DNA of 64,000 bases from assembly GCF_900100435.1 (NCBI RefSeq), contig NZ_FNEX01000014.1, forward strand, positions 153,292 to 217,291, in the 5' to 3' direction. The position numbers were made by a program, and so were the translations under genes. The DNA comes from Pedobacter sp. ok626 (lineage in GTDB: Bacteria; Bacteroidota; Bacteroidia; Sphingobacteriales; Sphingobacteriaceae). Under the pieces are notes generated by a model, which was not told the origin of the DNA, did not search any database, and saw only the letters and a program-made list of their open reading frames with translations. This document shows, piece after piece, positions 1-8,016 of the stretch; position 1 is the first letter of the stretch, and every line of letters begins with the position of its first letter.

Positions 1-58
1 TATAGTTGCATTGTTAAGCCATTATGAAATGTAATGTCTATTAACCTGCAGCTAGCAG

Positions 59-544
59 CTAATTATTTATTTTGCTGAAAAACTTAGACACATCTTTTTC
101 ATTGCTGGAATAGAAATCAAGATTCTTATCTTTTCCATACAAATACAATGATGGGTATTGTTTAGGGTGAAACAAGGGGATAAAGATGTAGTCACGGTCT
201 TGTAATACAGTAACATTTTTCATAGTCTTTAATGGTTTTCCAAAGTTATCCATAAAGTAATTGATGGAGCGAAATTCATCTTGCGAAACGAGGTAAAGGT
301 TCACGTCAGTCAGTTCTTTACTTCGTTTTGAGAGATTCGATGCTACGTGTTGACAATGCTCACAAGTGGCATCAAATAATATAATAAGCGATTTTGTGCC
401 TTTAGGAATTTGATCTGTAGTAAAAGTCTTTCCATCTGCTTTATAAAAAACTGCTTTAGGCATTGCTGTGCCTGGAGTAGGTGTTTGTGCAGAAAGGCTT
501 AGCGAACTTAGGCTAATTATAAAGGCAATAAATAGTTGTTTCAT
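59..544 (-). CDS. secreted thioredoxin-fold protein with CEHC motif
   Basis: The 161-residue protein begins with a Sec signal peptide (about residues 1-19, ending SLSAQ), so it should act in the periplasm. Residues 61-64 read CEHC, placed after a hydrophobic strand (LIILFDAT) as the redox CxxC is in AhpC/TlpA-type thioredoxin folds, and a cis-Pro-like YPSLYLY segment follows near residue 130. The usual tryptophan before the first cysteine is absent, so it is a divergent thioredoxin-like protein, perhaps a thiol reductase. Substrate unknown. It is separated by 66 bp from the histidine kinase gene on the same strand. Family assignment is fairly secure; the specific role is not. Confidence 0.7.
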   Translation of the reverse strand: MKQLFIAFIISLSSLSLSAQTPTPGTAMPKAVFYKADGKTFTTDQIPKGTKSLIILFDATCEHCQHVASNLSKRSKELTDVNLYLVSQDEFRSINYFMDNFGKPLKTMKNVTVLQDRDYIFIPLFHPKQYPSLYLYGKDKNLDFYSSNEKDVSKFFSKINN

Positions 545-610
545 AGCAGATGATTTTAATACGGCTACTAATATAAATAAATAGCCTTTTAAATAGAATC
601 TTATAGTATT

Positions 611-1942
611 TTAAATGCCTTTTGTGTACAGCTCTGAAGGGAAAAGCAAGCTAAAGGCGCTGCCTTTTTGTACTTCAGAGCTGACCTTAATTTCAATGCC
701 ATGATATTGGCAAATGCTTTTTACAATAGAAAGACCGAGTCCATGTCCTACGTTTTCTGATAGGTTGGTTTTTCTGAAACGGTCAAATATAAATCCCTGT
801 TCTTCTACCGAAATGCCAATACCACTGTCAGAAATAGTAATTAAGTAGCCTTTATTGGTCAATTCATCATTAATCGTAATACTTCCCTGATCTACGTTAT
901 ACTTAATGGCATTATTGATCAGGTTATAGAACAATTGAAATAGTAAATCGTGATTTACGCCTTTTAATAATGGATTCTTAGCCAGTTTAATTTCAATATT
1001 AAGCCCTTTTTCTTCCAAACGATGACTGATTTCTTCAATAACTTCATTGACAAGGTCCGCTGGTTTTACAGCATCTGATTTGACGAACTGCTCATTTTCT
1101 ATTCTGGATATCAGGAGCAATGAATTTGAAATCTTCTTTAGCCTGTTTAGCGTCTTCATCATTTCCACAATCTTGAGTATTACAGTATCACTCAATTGCT
1201 CGTCACCAATAAGGTTCTCCATTTTATTTTGAAGGATACTGATCGGGGTCATCAATTCATGGGAAGCATTGGCTGTAAATTCACGTTCTTTTTCAAATGC
1301 CTCATTAATTTGATCCATCAAGGATACCAACGATTCATCAAGGTATTTAAAATCAAATGTAGAGGTACGAACGGGAGGGGAGTAATCTTTAAAAGGGAAT
1401 TTCCTGTTGATCAGTTTTGATTTAATGATTTTTCCTAAAGGACTAATGAGGGTACGTGTAAAGAGGAGGTCGAATAATAAACTGGCAATGATCAGTCCAA
1501 TAAGCACATATAGCGCTGTGCGTTGCAATGGTTTGTTGTATTGATTGATGCTGTTTATCGTTTTTCCAATTTCGAGTAAGTAGGGTTTTTGATCGAAATT
1601 AAAAGTATGCATCAGGATTCTGTAGGTTAGTGTATCCTGCTCTACTACCCGTTGAGCCGTTTTTATGGTGTCGATTTCGACGCCTGTTGGTGCAGGTTCT
1701 AAAGCAATATACTCCTCTTTAAGCATGGTGTAACTTCCATAGCTATCGTCGTTCTGCAGGTAATGATTAATGCCTTTTTGCTGCACTATTTTGATCACCT
1801 TATCCTGTTGTCTGCGTAAAGAATACGTCGTGTATTCGGCAACAATGCCATCCACCAGAAAAGGTAACAAAACAATGAAAAGTAAAACTACAGCCAGTTT
1901 AGAACCGGTAATGAACAGGATTAATTTTGAGGATAGTTTCAC
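611..1942 (-). CDS. two-component sensor histidine kinase
   Basis: A 443-residue inner-membrane kinase. Hydrophobic segments at about residues 10-32 and 143-163 flank a periplasmic sensor region of about 110 residues. The HisKA motif ASHELMTPIS places the phospho-accepting histidine at residue 228. A HATPase domain follows with the N box (NLINNAIKYN), a DSGIGI G1 box and a GHGLGLSIV G2 box. A single base separates it from the response-regulator gene upstream, so the two are co-transcribed and surely partners. The signal is unknown. Architecture resembles QseC/PmrB-like kinases, but no closer assignment is possible from sequence alone. Confidence 0.93.
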   Translation of the reverse strand: MKLSSKLILFITGSKLAVVLLFIVLLPFLVDGIVAEYTTYSLRRQQDKVIKIVQQKGINHYLQNDDSYGSYTMLKEEYIALEPAPTGVEIDTIKTAQRVVEQDTLTYRILMHTFNFDQKPYLLEIGKTINSINQYNKPLQRTALYVLIGLIIASLLFDLLFTRTLISPLGKIIKSKLINRKFPFKDYSPPVRTSTFDFKYLDESLVSLMDQINEAFEKEREFTANASHELMTPISILQNKMENLIGDEQLSDTVILKIVEMMKTLNRLKKISNSLLLISRIENEQFVKSDAVKPADLVNEVIEEISHRLEEKGLNIEIKLAKNPLLKGVNHDLLFQLFYNLINNAIKYNVDQGSITINDELTNKGYLITISDSGIGISVEEQGFIFDRFRKTNLSENVGHGLGLSIVKSICQYHGIEIKVSSEVQKGSAFSLLFPSELYTKGI

Positions 1943-1943
1943 G

Positions 1944-2618
1944 TTATTTTTTTATTCTATAGCCTACTCCGCGTACTGTTTCCAGGAAATCTGTAGGGGC
2001 CCAGGCGTTTAGTTTCTTCCGGATGTTTTTAATATGAGCATCAATATAGTTTGAGTCGTAATCATCATCTGCAAAAGTACCCCAGATGTGTTCGCTTAGC
2101 TGTGCCCTGGTTAATACCCGGTTATTGTGGAGGAACAGGTAGCTAAGTAGATCAAACTCTTTACGTGACAGTTCAATCTGGTTTTCCTGAAACAGGATAA
2201 GCCTTTTTTGCAGGTCCAGGTTAAAATCACCTAATGGCAATAGCTCTTCTTTAACATTGAATTTCCGGCGCGCGATGGCTTGCATTCGGGATTGTAATTC
2301 TAGTAATGAGAAAGGTTTTGGCAGGTAATCATCTGCGCCAAGGTCGAGACCAGCAATACGATCTTCCAGGTTACCTCTTGCAGTAAGAATGATGTATGCA
2401 GCGTCTGGATTGTATTTTTTCGCTTTTGGGAGTAAGCTTAGGCCATCTCCATCAGGCAAGCCAAGATCAAGCAGAATGAAATCATAGCTGTTCATCTCCA
2501 TCTTTTCAAGGCCATCTTTAATATTGTGTGCCAGATCACAGATGTAAAAAGCCTTTTTTAGGAAATCTTCCATTTCATAGGCCAGCGTTTTCTCATCCTC
2601 TACAATCAAAACTTTCAT
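1944..2618 (-). CDS. OmpR/PhoB-family response regulator
   Basis: A 224-residue DNA-binding response regulator. The receiver domain (about 1-115) has the acidic pocket VEDE near residue 7, the phospho-acceptor Asp51 in FILLDLGLPDG, and the conserved Lys in DYLPKPF near residue 100. The C-terminal winged helix (about 130-224) carries SRKEFDLLSYL and ends VRGVGYRIKK, typical of the OmpR family. It sits between a small secreted protein gene (2 bp upstream) and the kinase (1 bp downstream), forming an operon. The likely binding site is the repeat array in the divergent promoter region at 2952-3013. Confidence 0.95.
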   Translation of the reverse strand: MKVLIVEDEKTLAYEMEDFLKKAFYICDLAHNIKDGLEKMEMNSYDFILLDLGLPDGDGLSLLPKAKKYNPDAAYIILTARGNLEDRIAGLDLGADDYLPKPFSLLELQSRMQAIARRKFNVKEELLPLGDFNLDLQKRLILFQENQIELSRKEFDLLSYLFLHNNRVLTRAQLSEHIWGTFADDDYDSNYIDAHIKNIRKKLNAWAPTDFLETVRGVGYRIKK

Positions 2619-2620
2619 TC

Positions 2621-2881
2621 CTAGTGTCTTCTTTTGTTATCCTGTGGCCTCTCTCTCTTGTCAGAAGGTTTAACCTCGCCTGGTTTTTCTTGTTTTCTGG
2701 ATTGTGGTACTTCCTTTACTTCCGGTTTTTTAGTGTCCTTTTTCTTATCTCTTTTATCTTGATAAAAACTAGAGCTGGAATTCCGGGATGTATTATAGTA
2801 ATTACGGGCAAAAGTGCCTATAGGAAGCCATATGATAACTAGGGCTGTAATGAATGACCGAAATAAGAGATTAATGTTCAT
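2621..2881 (-). CDS. small basic secreted protein, first gene of two-component operon
   Basis: An 86-residue protein with an N-terminal hydrophobic stretch (about residues 5-24, ending TFARN) that reads as a signal peptide or anchor. The rest is low-complexity and strongly charged, rich in Lys, Arg, Glu, Pro and Gln. No known domain is recognised. It lies 2 bp upstream of the response regulator on the same strand and so should be the first gene of the operon. Such a protein could tune the sensor or meet cationic/metal stress, but this is inference from position only. The tight spacing and the signal peptide argue for a real gene. Confidence 0.6.
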   Translation of the reverse strand: MNINLLFRSFITALVIIWLPIGTFARNYYNTSRNSSSSFYQDKRDKKKDTKKPEVKEVPQSRKQEKPGEVKPSDKRERPQDNKRRH

Positions 2882-2951
2882 GTTGTAAATATAATAAAGC
2901 GCCAGAAAACGAAGGTACCCATTTCTACTATTACAAAGCTGCTCACTGAAG

Positions 2952-3013
2952 ATGAAATTAAGATGAAAAAGAAAAATATATTAAATAATTTCAAAATTTC
3001 ATCTTGATTTCAT
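2952..3013. promoter_or_regulatory. candidate response-regulator operator (direct plus inverted repeats)
   Basis: The divergent intergenic region carries two tandem GATGAAA half-sites spaced 11 bp apart (2951-2968) and an inverted copy at 2997-3013. The arms at 2952-2968 and 2997-3013 are complementary at 16 of 17 positions. Tandem half-sites with about one helical turn spacing are the usual footprint of OmpR-family dimers. Placement between the operon and the secreted-protein gene at 3071 suggests shared control. Inferred from pattern only. Confidence 0.5.
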
Positions 3014-3070
3014 GTTCGGTTTGGAGATTTGATTCAACAACACACAAATGAAATATTAAATATTAAGGTC

Positions 3071-3652
3071 ATGAGAAAGTTAATCGTATTAGGAATCCTT
3101 GGTGTAATAGGATGGATGCCTTTCAAGGCAGAGGCACAGGTAAGCATAAGTGTAAATATTGGTTCTCAGCCTTTATGGGGACCTGTAGGATATGATTATG
3201 TAGATAATTATTATTTACCAGAAATAGAATGCTATTACAATGTACCAAGAAGGCAGTTCATTTATTTGGACAATAGCAGGTGGATCTTCTCTGCTTCTCT
3301 TCCTTCAAGATATAGAGGGTACGATCTTTATAGTGGTTACAAAGTAGTTGTAAACTCTAGGGATCCGTACAGGAATTTTGACAGAGATAGGGTTGCTTAT
3401 GCCAGATACAGATCGGTTAGAGGTCAGCAGGTAATCAGGTACAGTAATGATTCAAGATATTATGTAGTGAAAGGGCATCCGCATGGAATGCCTCCTGGAC
3501 AAGCTAAAAAGTACTATTCAAGAAGTAACGATAGAGACCATGGAGGATGGGATCGTGGTGACAGAGGACATGGTAGAGATCGTGATGATCACGACAGAGG
3601 TGGTAGAGATCACGATAGAGGTGGTAGAGATCACGGTCGCGGAAGACATTAG
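3071..3652 (+). CDS. secreted protein with Arg/Asp/Gly/His-rich repeat tail
   Basis: I place the start at the ATG at 3071, because it gives a clean signal peptide (MRKLIVLGILGVIGWMPF, cleaved near AEAQ). An in-frame upstream start at 3029 would put 14 polar residues ahead of it. The mature protein has a Tyr/Arg-rich central part (about residues 20-140) and a tail from about 145 with DRGGRDH-type repeats, highly charged and likely disordered. No enzyme motif is seen; the tail could bind metal or anionic polymers. It is divergent from the two-component operon and shares the repeat-bearing promoter region, so it is a plausible target of that system. Confidence 0.7.
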   Translation: MRKLIVLGILGVIGWMPFKAEAQVSISVNIGSQPLWGPVGYDYVDNYYLPEIECYYNVPRRQFIYLDNSRWIFSASLPSRYRGYDLYSGYKVVVNSRDPYRNFDRDRVAYARYRSVRGQQVIRYSNDSRYYVVKGHPHGMPPGQAKKYYSRSNDRDHGGWDRGDRGHGRDRDDHDRGGRDHDRGGRDHGRGRH

Positions 3653-3670
3653 TAAACACACAATTAAACC

Positions 3671-3706
3671 AAGGGTGCTACGCTGTACGTATGCACCCTT
3701 TTTTTT
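3671..3706 (+). terminator. intrinsic terminator after the 3071 gene
   Basis: An 8-bp perfect stem (AAGGGTGC at 3671-3678 with GCACCCTT at 3693-3700) is followed by a run of T on the plus strand. Confidence 0.8.
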
Positions 3707-3729
3707 AATGTTTAATAACGATTTAAATG

Positions 3730-4446
3730 CTATTGATTGGTAATGATTTTTCCACCGAAACCTCGTTCGGCATCACCTGGAGCAATTAAACCAGTTGAAA
3801 TTACAGTGTAAGATTTACCAGCTTTAAGTTCAATGCTGCTTAATGGATCTCCTAATGTAGCGCCGGTTGCTTTATTTCTAAATTCTAAAATATATGCTTT
3901 TGCTTCTACTTCGATAAATTCGCTATTGGCTTTATAAGCTTTGTTCTCTATAAGAACGCTCCCTTCTTTAACGGCAAGGTCTAATGCTGGTGCATCTGGA
4001 GATAGGTTGATAAACCTAACAAAAGCCTTAGTAGAGCTCATGCTACCCAGATTATCTTTGACTTTAAAGAAATCCATGTTTGCGCCTTTGTCAATAAGGA
4101 AAAGTGAATTAACCGTATTTGCTTCTAATGCAACGTCTTTGGTGATGATGCTTGCTGAACTACTTGCAGTTGTAAATTTAACGCTATGCGTACCAGGGCT
4201 AGTTTGAAAGTAACCAGTCGTTCCATTATAAGGTACCGCACCACCAGTATTTATCACACTTTGATCCATATAAATGTTAAAGGTGGCAGTCGTAGGAGAA
4301 GTATTCGTAATACTTAAAAAAGCTACCTCTGGTGTCGGTGCGGGATCTTTTGAACAAGAATTAAGGATTAAGGTGCTGATAGATAATAAAGTAAATGCGC
4401 TAAATCTTTTAAGATTTTTGATCGTCGGTTGAATAGAGATGTTCAT
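3730..4446 (-). CDS. DUF4397-type lipoprotein
   Basis: A 238-residue protein with a long n-region, a hydrophobic core and a lipobox (LNSC, Cys about residue 31), so it should be a lipoprotein. The body has the pattern of DUF4397 beta-sandwich repeats: the VRFINLSPDAPALDLAV segment near residue 143 and a C-terminal KAGKSYTVIS strand are typical. Proteins of this type are envelope-associated and of unknown function. It stands alone, convergent with the gene at 3071 and divergent from rpiB. Confidence 0.75.
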   Translation of the reverse strand: MNISIQPTIKNLKRFSAFTLLSISTLILNSCSKDPAPTPEVAFLSITNTSPTTATFNIYMDQSVINTGGAVPYNGTTGYFQTSPGTHSVKFTTASSSASIITKDVALEANTVNSLFLIDKGANMDFFKVKDNLGSMSSTKAFVRFINLSPDAPALDLAVKEGSVLIENKAYKANSEFIEVEAKAYILEFRNKATGATLGDPLSSIELKAGKSYTVISTGLIAPGDAERGFGGKIITNQ

Positions 4447-4588
4447 GTTTAAGTTTTAAGATTTGTGAATGTAACTGTTATAAAGACGTACAATGTCATG
4501 CTAACGCTACAATAAAATTTAAAAAATCTGATTACATTAGAGCTTTAACCAGTGAAATGCTGTTTGAGTACTAAAAATAAAACACAAA

Positions 4589-5038
4589 ATGAAGGTAATT
4601 ATAGGTTCAGATCATGCCGGATTCAATTATAAAACCATATTGATTGTGGCTTTAAAGGAAAAGGGCTATGATGTAGTTGATTTAGGGACAAATAGTGAGT
4701 CGCCGACTGATTATCCAGATCATGCAGCTGATGTAGCCAATGCAATTATTGATGAAAAGGGCGATCGGGGGATATTGATTTGTGGTAGCGCCGTCGGTGT
4801 AAGTATAGCCGCCAATAAATTTAAAGGGATAAGGGCAGGAGTATGCCATGATACCTATTCGGCTCATCAATCTGTGGAGCATGACGACGTAAATATTCTT
4901 TGCATGGGCGAACGTGTAATTGGGATTGAACTGGCAAAAGACATTGTCTTTGCTTTTTTAAACGCCACCTTCACTGGCGAGGAACGCCATGTTTTAAGAT
5001 TAGCAAAAATTACGGCAATTGAGAATGAAAACCTTTAG
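4589..5038 (+). CDS. rpiB: ribose 5-phosphate isomerase B
   Basis: A 149-residue cytoplasmic isomerase interconverting ribose 5-phosphate and ribulose 5-phosphate. The N-terminus has the RpiB signature GSDHAGFNYK, with the catalytic-site block CGSAVGVSIAANK near residue 65 and a C-terminal helix with the usual VRVIGxxLA-like segment. Length is normal for the family. The stop is 7 bp before the next gene (5046), so the two are probably co-transcribed, an unusual pairing. Any link to the pentose regulon at 31.6-46.8 kb is only thematic. Confidence 0.93.
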   Translation: MKVIIGSDHAGFNYKTILIVALKEKGYDVVDLGTNSESPTDYPDHAADVANAIIDEKGDRGILICGSAVGVSIAANKFKGIRAGVCHDTYSAHQSVEHDDVNILCMGERVIGIELAKDIVFAFLNATFTGEERHVLRLAKITAIENENL

Positions 5039-5045
5039 AATTTAG

Positions 5046-7331
5046 ATGAAATTATACCAGTATATTTTGCTTGCGCTTGCCGTTTTTACGCTTCATCAAT
5101 GCCAAACCCATAAAAGGACGATTGAAGTTAATAAGGAGATTGTTCCTGATACCACCAACTCACCGGTTATTTCAGCAGCTGCAGCGATTAAATTGATGCG
5201 CGTAGAGGATGGATTTGAAGTTAAGCTTGTCGCGGATGAACCACTTGTTGTAGCTCCAGTGGCATTAACTTTTGATCCTCGAGGTAGGATTTGGGCGGTC
5301 GAGATGGTAGGTTATATGCCTGATGTGAATGGCAAAGGTGAAGATAAGCCGAACGGGAAAATTGTAATCCTTGAAGATAAGAATGGTGATGGGCTAATGG
5401 ATGATAGGAAAGTATTTCTGGATTCCTTGATTTTACCAAGGGCCATTTGTTTGGTTGACGGTGGTATATTGGTGGCAGAGTCGCCAAACCTATGGTTTTA
5501 TGAGATTAAAAATGATCATCCTGGTAAACGGATATTGGTAGACGGTAAGTATGCCGATGAGGGGAATGTGGAACATCAGCCTAATGGTTTGTTAAGAGCC
5601 ATGGACAATTGGATTTATAATGCAAAGTCGAGCAAAAGATACCGAAAAATAGGCGATAAATGGGTGATAGAGGATACGCATTTTAGGGGGCAATGGGGGA
5701 TTAGTCAGGATAATTATGGACGCTTGTACTATAATGATAATTCCACCAACCTGGTGGGTGACTACTTTAGCCCGGGTTTTGGGGCTACGAATAGCAATCA
5801 GCGTAACGTTGAAGGTTATTCGGAAAGGATAGTCAAAGACAACAGGGTTTATCCAGCCCGACCTACCCCAGGTGTAAATAGGGGCTATATGCCGGGAGTG
5901 TTGGATGATAGTTTGCGTTTGAAAAATTTTACAGCTGCATGTGGTCCGGTTATTTATCGTGCTGGATTATTTGGTGCTGAATATGATTTTAATGCATTTG
6001 TTGCAGAGCCAGTAGCGAATTTAATCAAGAGAGATATCTTAAAGGAAAAAGGTTACATAGTAAGTGGTGAACAAGCCTATTCCAGAAAAGAGTTTTTGGC
6101 CAGTATCGATGAACGGTTCAGGCCAGTCAGTTTATATAATGGAATGGATGGAGCATTGTATGTCGTAGATATGTACCGCGGTATCATACAGCATAAAACT
6201 TATGTTACGCCTTATTTGCGCGACAAGATCTTAAGCAGAAAGCTAACTGAACCGTTAAGTTGTGGTAGGATTTATAAGGTAGTTCCAAAAAACAAGCAGG
6301 CTATTGCTGTAAAGTTTAGCGAAGACCCTAAGGCACTTGTAGAGTTACTAGGGAACGGTAATGGTCAGGTACGCGATATGGCTCAGCAAATGTTGATTGA
6401 TGGAAAAAACAAAGCCGCTATTCCTTTTTTAAGAGCCGCAATTCAAAGCACAAGCCAACCGTTGAGGGCAATTCATGCGATGTGGGTGTTAGAGGGACTA
6501 TCGGCTTTGCAAACCAACGAAGTGCTGGCTTTGCTAAAAGCAGAAACCTGGCCGTTGAGAATGCAAGCCTTAAGCGTTTTACCATCTGTAATCAATGGAA
6601 CTTCTTATAGATATTATATGGATGCGCTTGCGCAATTACTACATGAAAATGATGAGCTGGCAGCTCCATATATAGCTTATGCAGCAAATTATATTAAGCC
6701 ATTTAATGCAGAGGGCGCTCAATCTCTCTTGATCAGTTTGGTTAAAAAGTATCCCAATAACCCTTACGTTTCTAGTGCGGTGCTTAGCGGTTTAGTTCAT
6801 TCTGAAGAAGTTTTTGCAAACTCCATAGCTTATTTACTGCCGGATACGAATTTGAGGATAAATAAACAATTGACAGAGCTGATTACCAGGGTTAGAAATT
6901 CACAGAAGAATAAAGATCCACTAATACAGGCTAAACTATATCCTAAAGGTGCTGCTTTATTTGCTTTTAGTTGTCAAACCTGTCATGCTGCGGATGGGAA
7001 TGGAGTCAATTCACTTGCACCACCTTTGAATAAATCTGAATGGGTGACGGGAAATAAAGAGAAATTGATTTCAATTGTGTTGTATGGACTGACCGGGCCT
7101 GTTAAGATTAATGGGCATGTATATGAATCTCCAGAAATTTCAGGTGATATGCCTGGTATCGCGCATAGCGAGGAAATATCTGACGATGACGTGGCGCAAG
7201 TACTTAGTTTTATCCGGGGTTCATGGCAAAATAACGCAGGTAAAGTTAGTATTGAGGAAGTGGGCAAGGTTCGTAAGCGACATAAGGGTAGAGAGAAAGC
7301 ATTCACAATTGAAGAATTACAGGCCAAATAG
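5046..7331 (+). CDS. lipoprotein with beta-propeller dehydrogenase-like, HEAT-like and cytochrome c domains
   Basis: A 761-residue lipoprotein (lipobox LHQC, Cys about residue 19). Residues about 45-400 match the propeller-like heme-binding/membrane-bound dehydrogenase family common in Planctomycetes and Bacteroidota (VALTFDPRGRIWAVEM, YVVDMYRGIIQH). Residues about 420-600 look like HEAT-type helical repeats. The C-terminus is a cytochrome c domain with the heme motif CQTCH at 643-647 and a possible distal Met in SGDMPG. It probably oxidises an unknown, perhaps carbohydrate, substrate in the periplasm and passes electrons to the respiratory chain. Same strand as rpiB with a 7-bp gap. Confidence 0.8.
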   Translation: MKLYQYILLALAVFTLHQCQTHKRTIEVNKEIVPDTTNSPVISAAAAIKLMRVEDGFEVKLVADEPLVVAPVALTFDPRGRIWAVEMVGYMPDVNGKGEDKPNGKIVILEDKNGDGLMDDRKVFLDSLILPRAICLVDGGILVAESPNLWFYEIKNDHPGKRILVDGKYADEGNVEHQPNGLLRAMDNWIYNAKSSKRYRKIGDKWVIEDTHFRGQWGISQDNYGRLYYNDNSTNLVGDYFSPGFGATNSNQRNVEGYSERIVKDNRVYPARPTPGVNRGYMPGVLDDSLRLKNFTAACGPVIYRAGLFGAEYDFNAFVAEPVANLIKRDILKEKGYIVSGEQAYSRKEFLASIDERFRPVSLYNGMDGALYVVDMYRGIIQHKTYVTPYLRDKILSRKLTEPLSCGRIYKVVPKNKQAIAVKFSEDPKALVELLGNGNGQVRDMAQQMLIDGKNKAAIPFLRAAIQSTSQPLRAIHAMWVLEGLSALQTNEVLALLKAETWPLRMQALSVLPSVINGTSYRYYMDALAQLLHENDELAAPYIAYAANYIKPFNAEGAQSLLISLVKKYPNNPYVSSAVLSGLVHSEEVFANSIAYLLPDTNLRINKQLTELITRVRNSQKNKDPLIQAKLYPKGAALFAFSCQTCHAADGNGVNSLAPPLNKSEWVTGNKEKLISIVLYGLTGPVKINGHVYESPEISGDMPGIAHSEEISDDDVAQVLSFIRGSWQNNAGKVSIEEVGKVRKRHKGREKAFTIEELQAK

Positions 7332-7405
7332 CTATGTGAAATGTGAATAACATGTTGATAAGCTGTTGATAGACTGTTGAAAAGATGTTTGTATTTTGAC
7401 TTAAA

Positions 7406-7825
7406 TATGTTTGTTTTAAGTGAATAAAGTTTGTAAATTAGATCTATCAATTACGAAGTACTTTGACAGTCTGAAAGAAATACACCAAAAAGAAATACTT
7501 GGCCTCCGGGCAAAAGCTTCTGGAAATTTCGAGGGATCAGCAAGGGATCAGATTCAAAGGAAACTGCGAGGAAGACCTAAGATAACCATGAGTCGAAAGA
7601 CAAAGGGACGTCAGCCGAATCCGGAACAGACATTATTATCAAATGAAACAGCCTACGGGATGAATCAAGAGAGTAATTTAGACGGGTTTCAAAGTTCTTA
7701 GGAACTAAGAACACTACGAAATGTAAAGTAATAAATCGGATTGATGCTTTTCTTACAGCTAAGGCTGCAGGAAGAGTGGAAACGGAGACCTTAAATCGAA
7801 AGAAGAGAGGCTCCGTTTTCTTTTT
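7406..7825 (+). ncRNA. candidate structured non-coding RNA in a 685-bp gene-free stretch
   Basis: Positions 7332-8016 hold no convincing gene. A -7 box matching TAnnTTTG lies at 7406-7413. Downstream are a perfect 8-bp hairpin at 7694-7712 (GTTCTTAG/CTAAGAAC), a small stem at 7756-7767, and a terminator-like hairpin at 7780-7818 (AAACGGAG/CTCCGTTT) followed by a T-rich run. Together these suggest a transcript of roughly 400 nt. It lacks recognisable tmRNA, RNase P or SRP RNA motifs. A GTG-initiated 93-codon frame (7420-7701) and a minus-strand frame lack protein-like features. No -33 element at good spacing was found. The boundaries are estimates. Confidence 0.4.
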
Positions 7826-8016
7826 GTATGCCAATCTCATAATTATTCTGGAAATGCTTATATGGTTTATTACTAGGCTAATAGCGTGTAATTTTTTCCT
7901 CTATTATCGGCTATATTAGTAATGTTTTTTTTAACCTCTTAAATATCAAAGCATTATTACTAATAGCATTGCCTGTAATTAGGCTTTGTTTTTTGCTAAC
8001 CTTAAATTAAATTTTA

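Noticed and set aside
3520..3650. Repeat-rich DNA that could be taken for a short-repeat array or CRISPR
   Set aside because: The repeats are in-frame codons for Arg-Asp-Gly-His motifs with no spacer pattern; no CRISPR array was found in the window.
6983..7450. 155-codon minus-strand frame overlapping the cytochrome c domain
   Set aside because: Overlaps the CQTCH-coding region and shows no independent features.
7420..7701. 93-codon frame starting GTG on the plus strand in the gene-free stretch
   Set aside because: No recognisable domain, begins at the predicted transcript start, and its composition is not protein-like; the region fits a structured RNA better.
7577..7840. 87-codon minus-strand frame overlapping the candidate RNA
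   Set aside because: It runs antisense over the terminator hairpin and has no recognisable motif or signal peptide.
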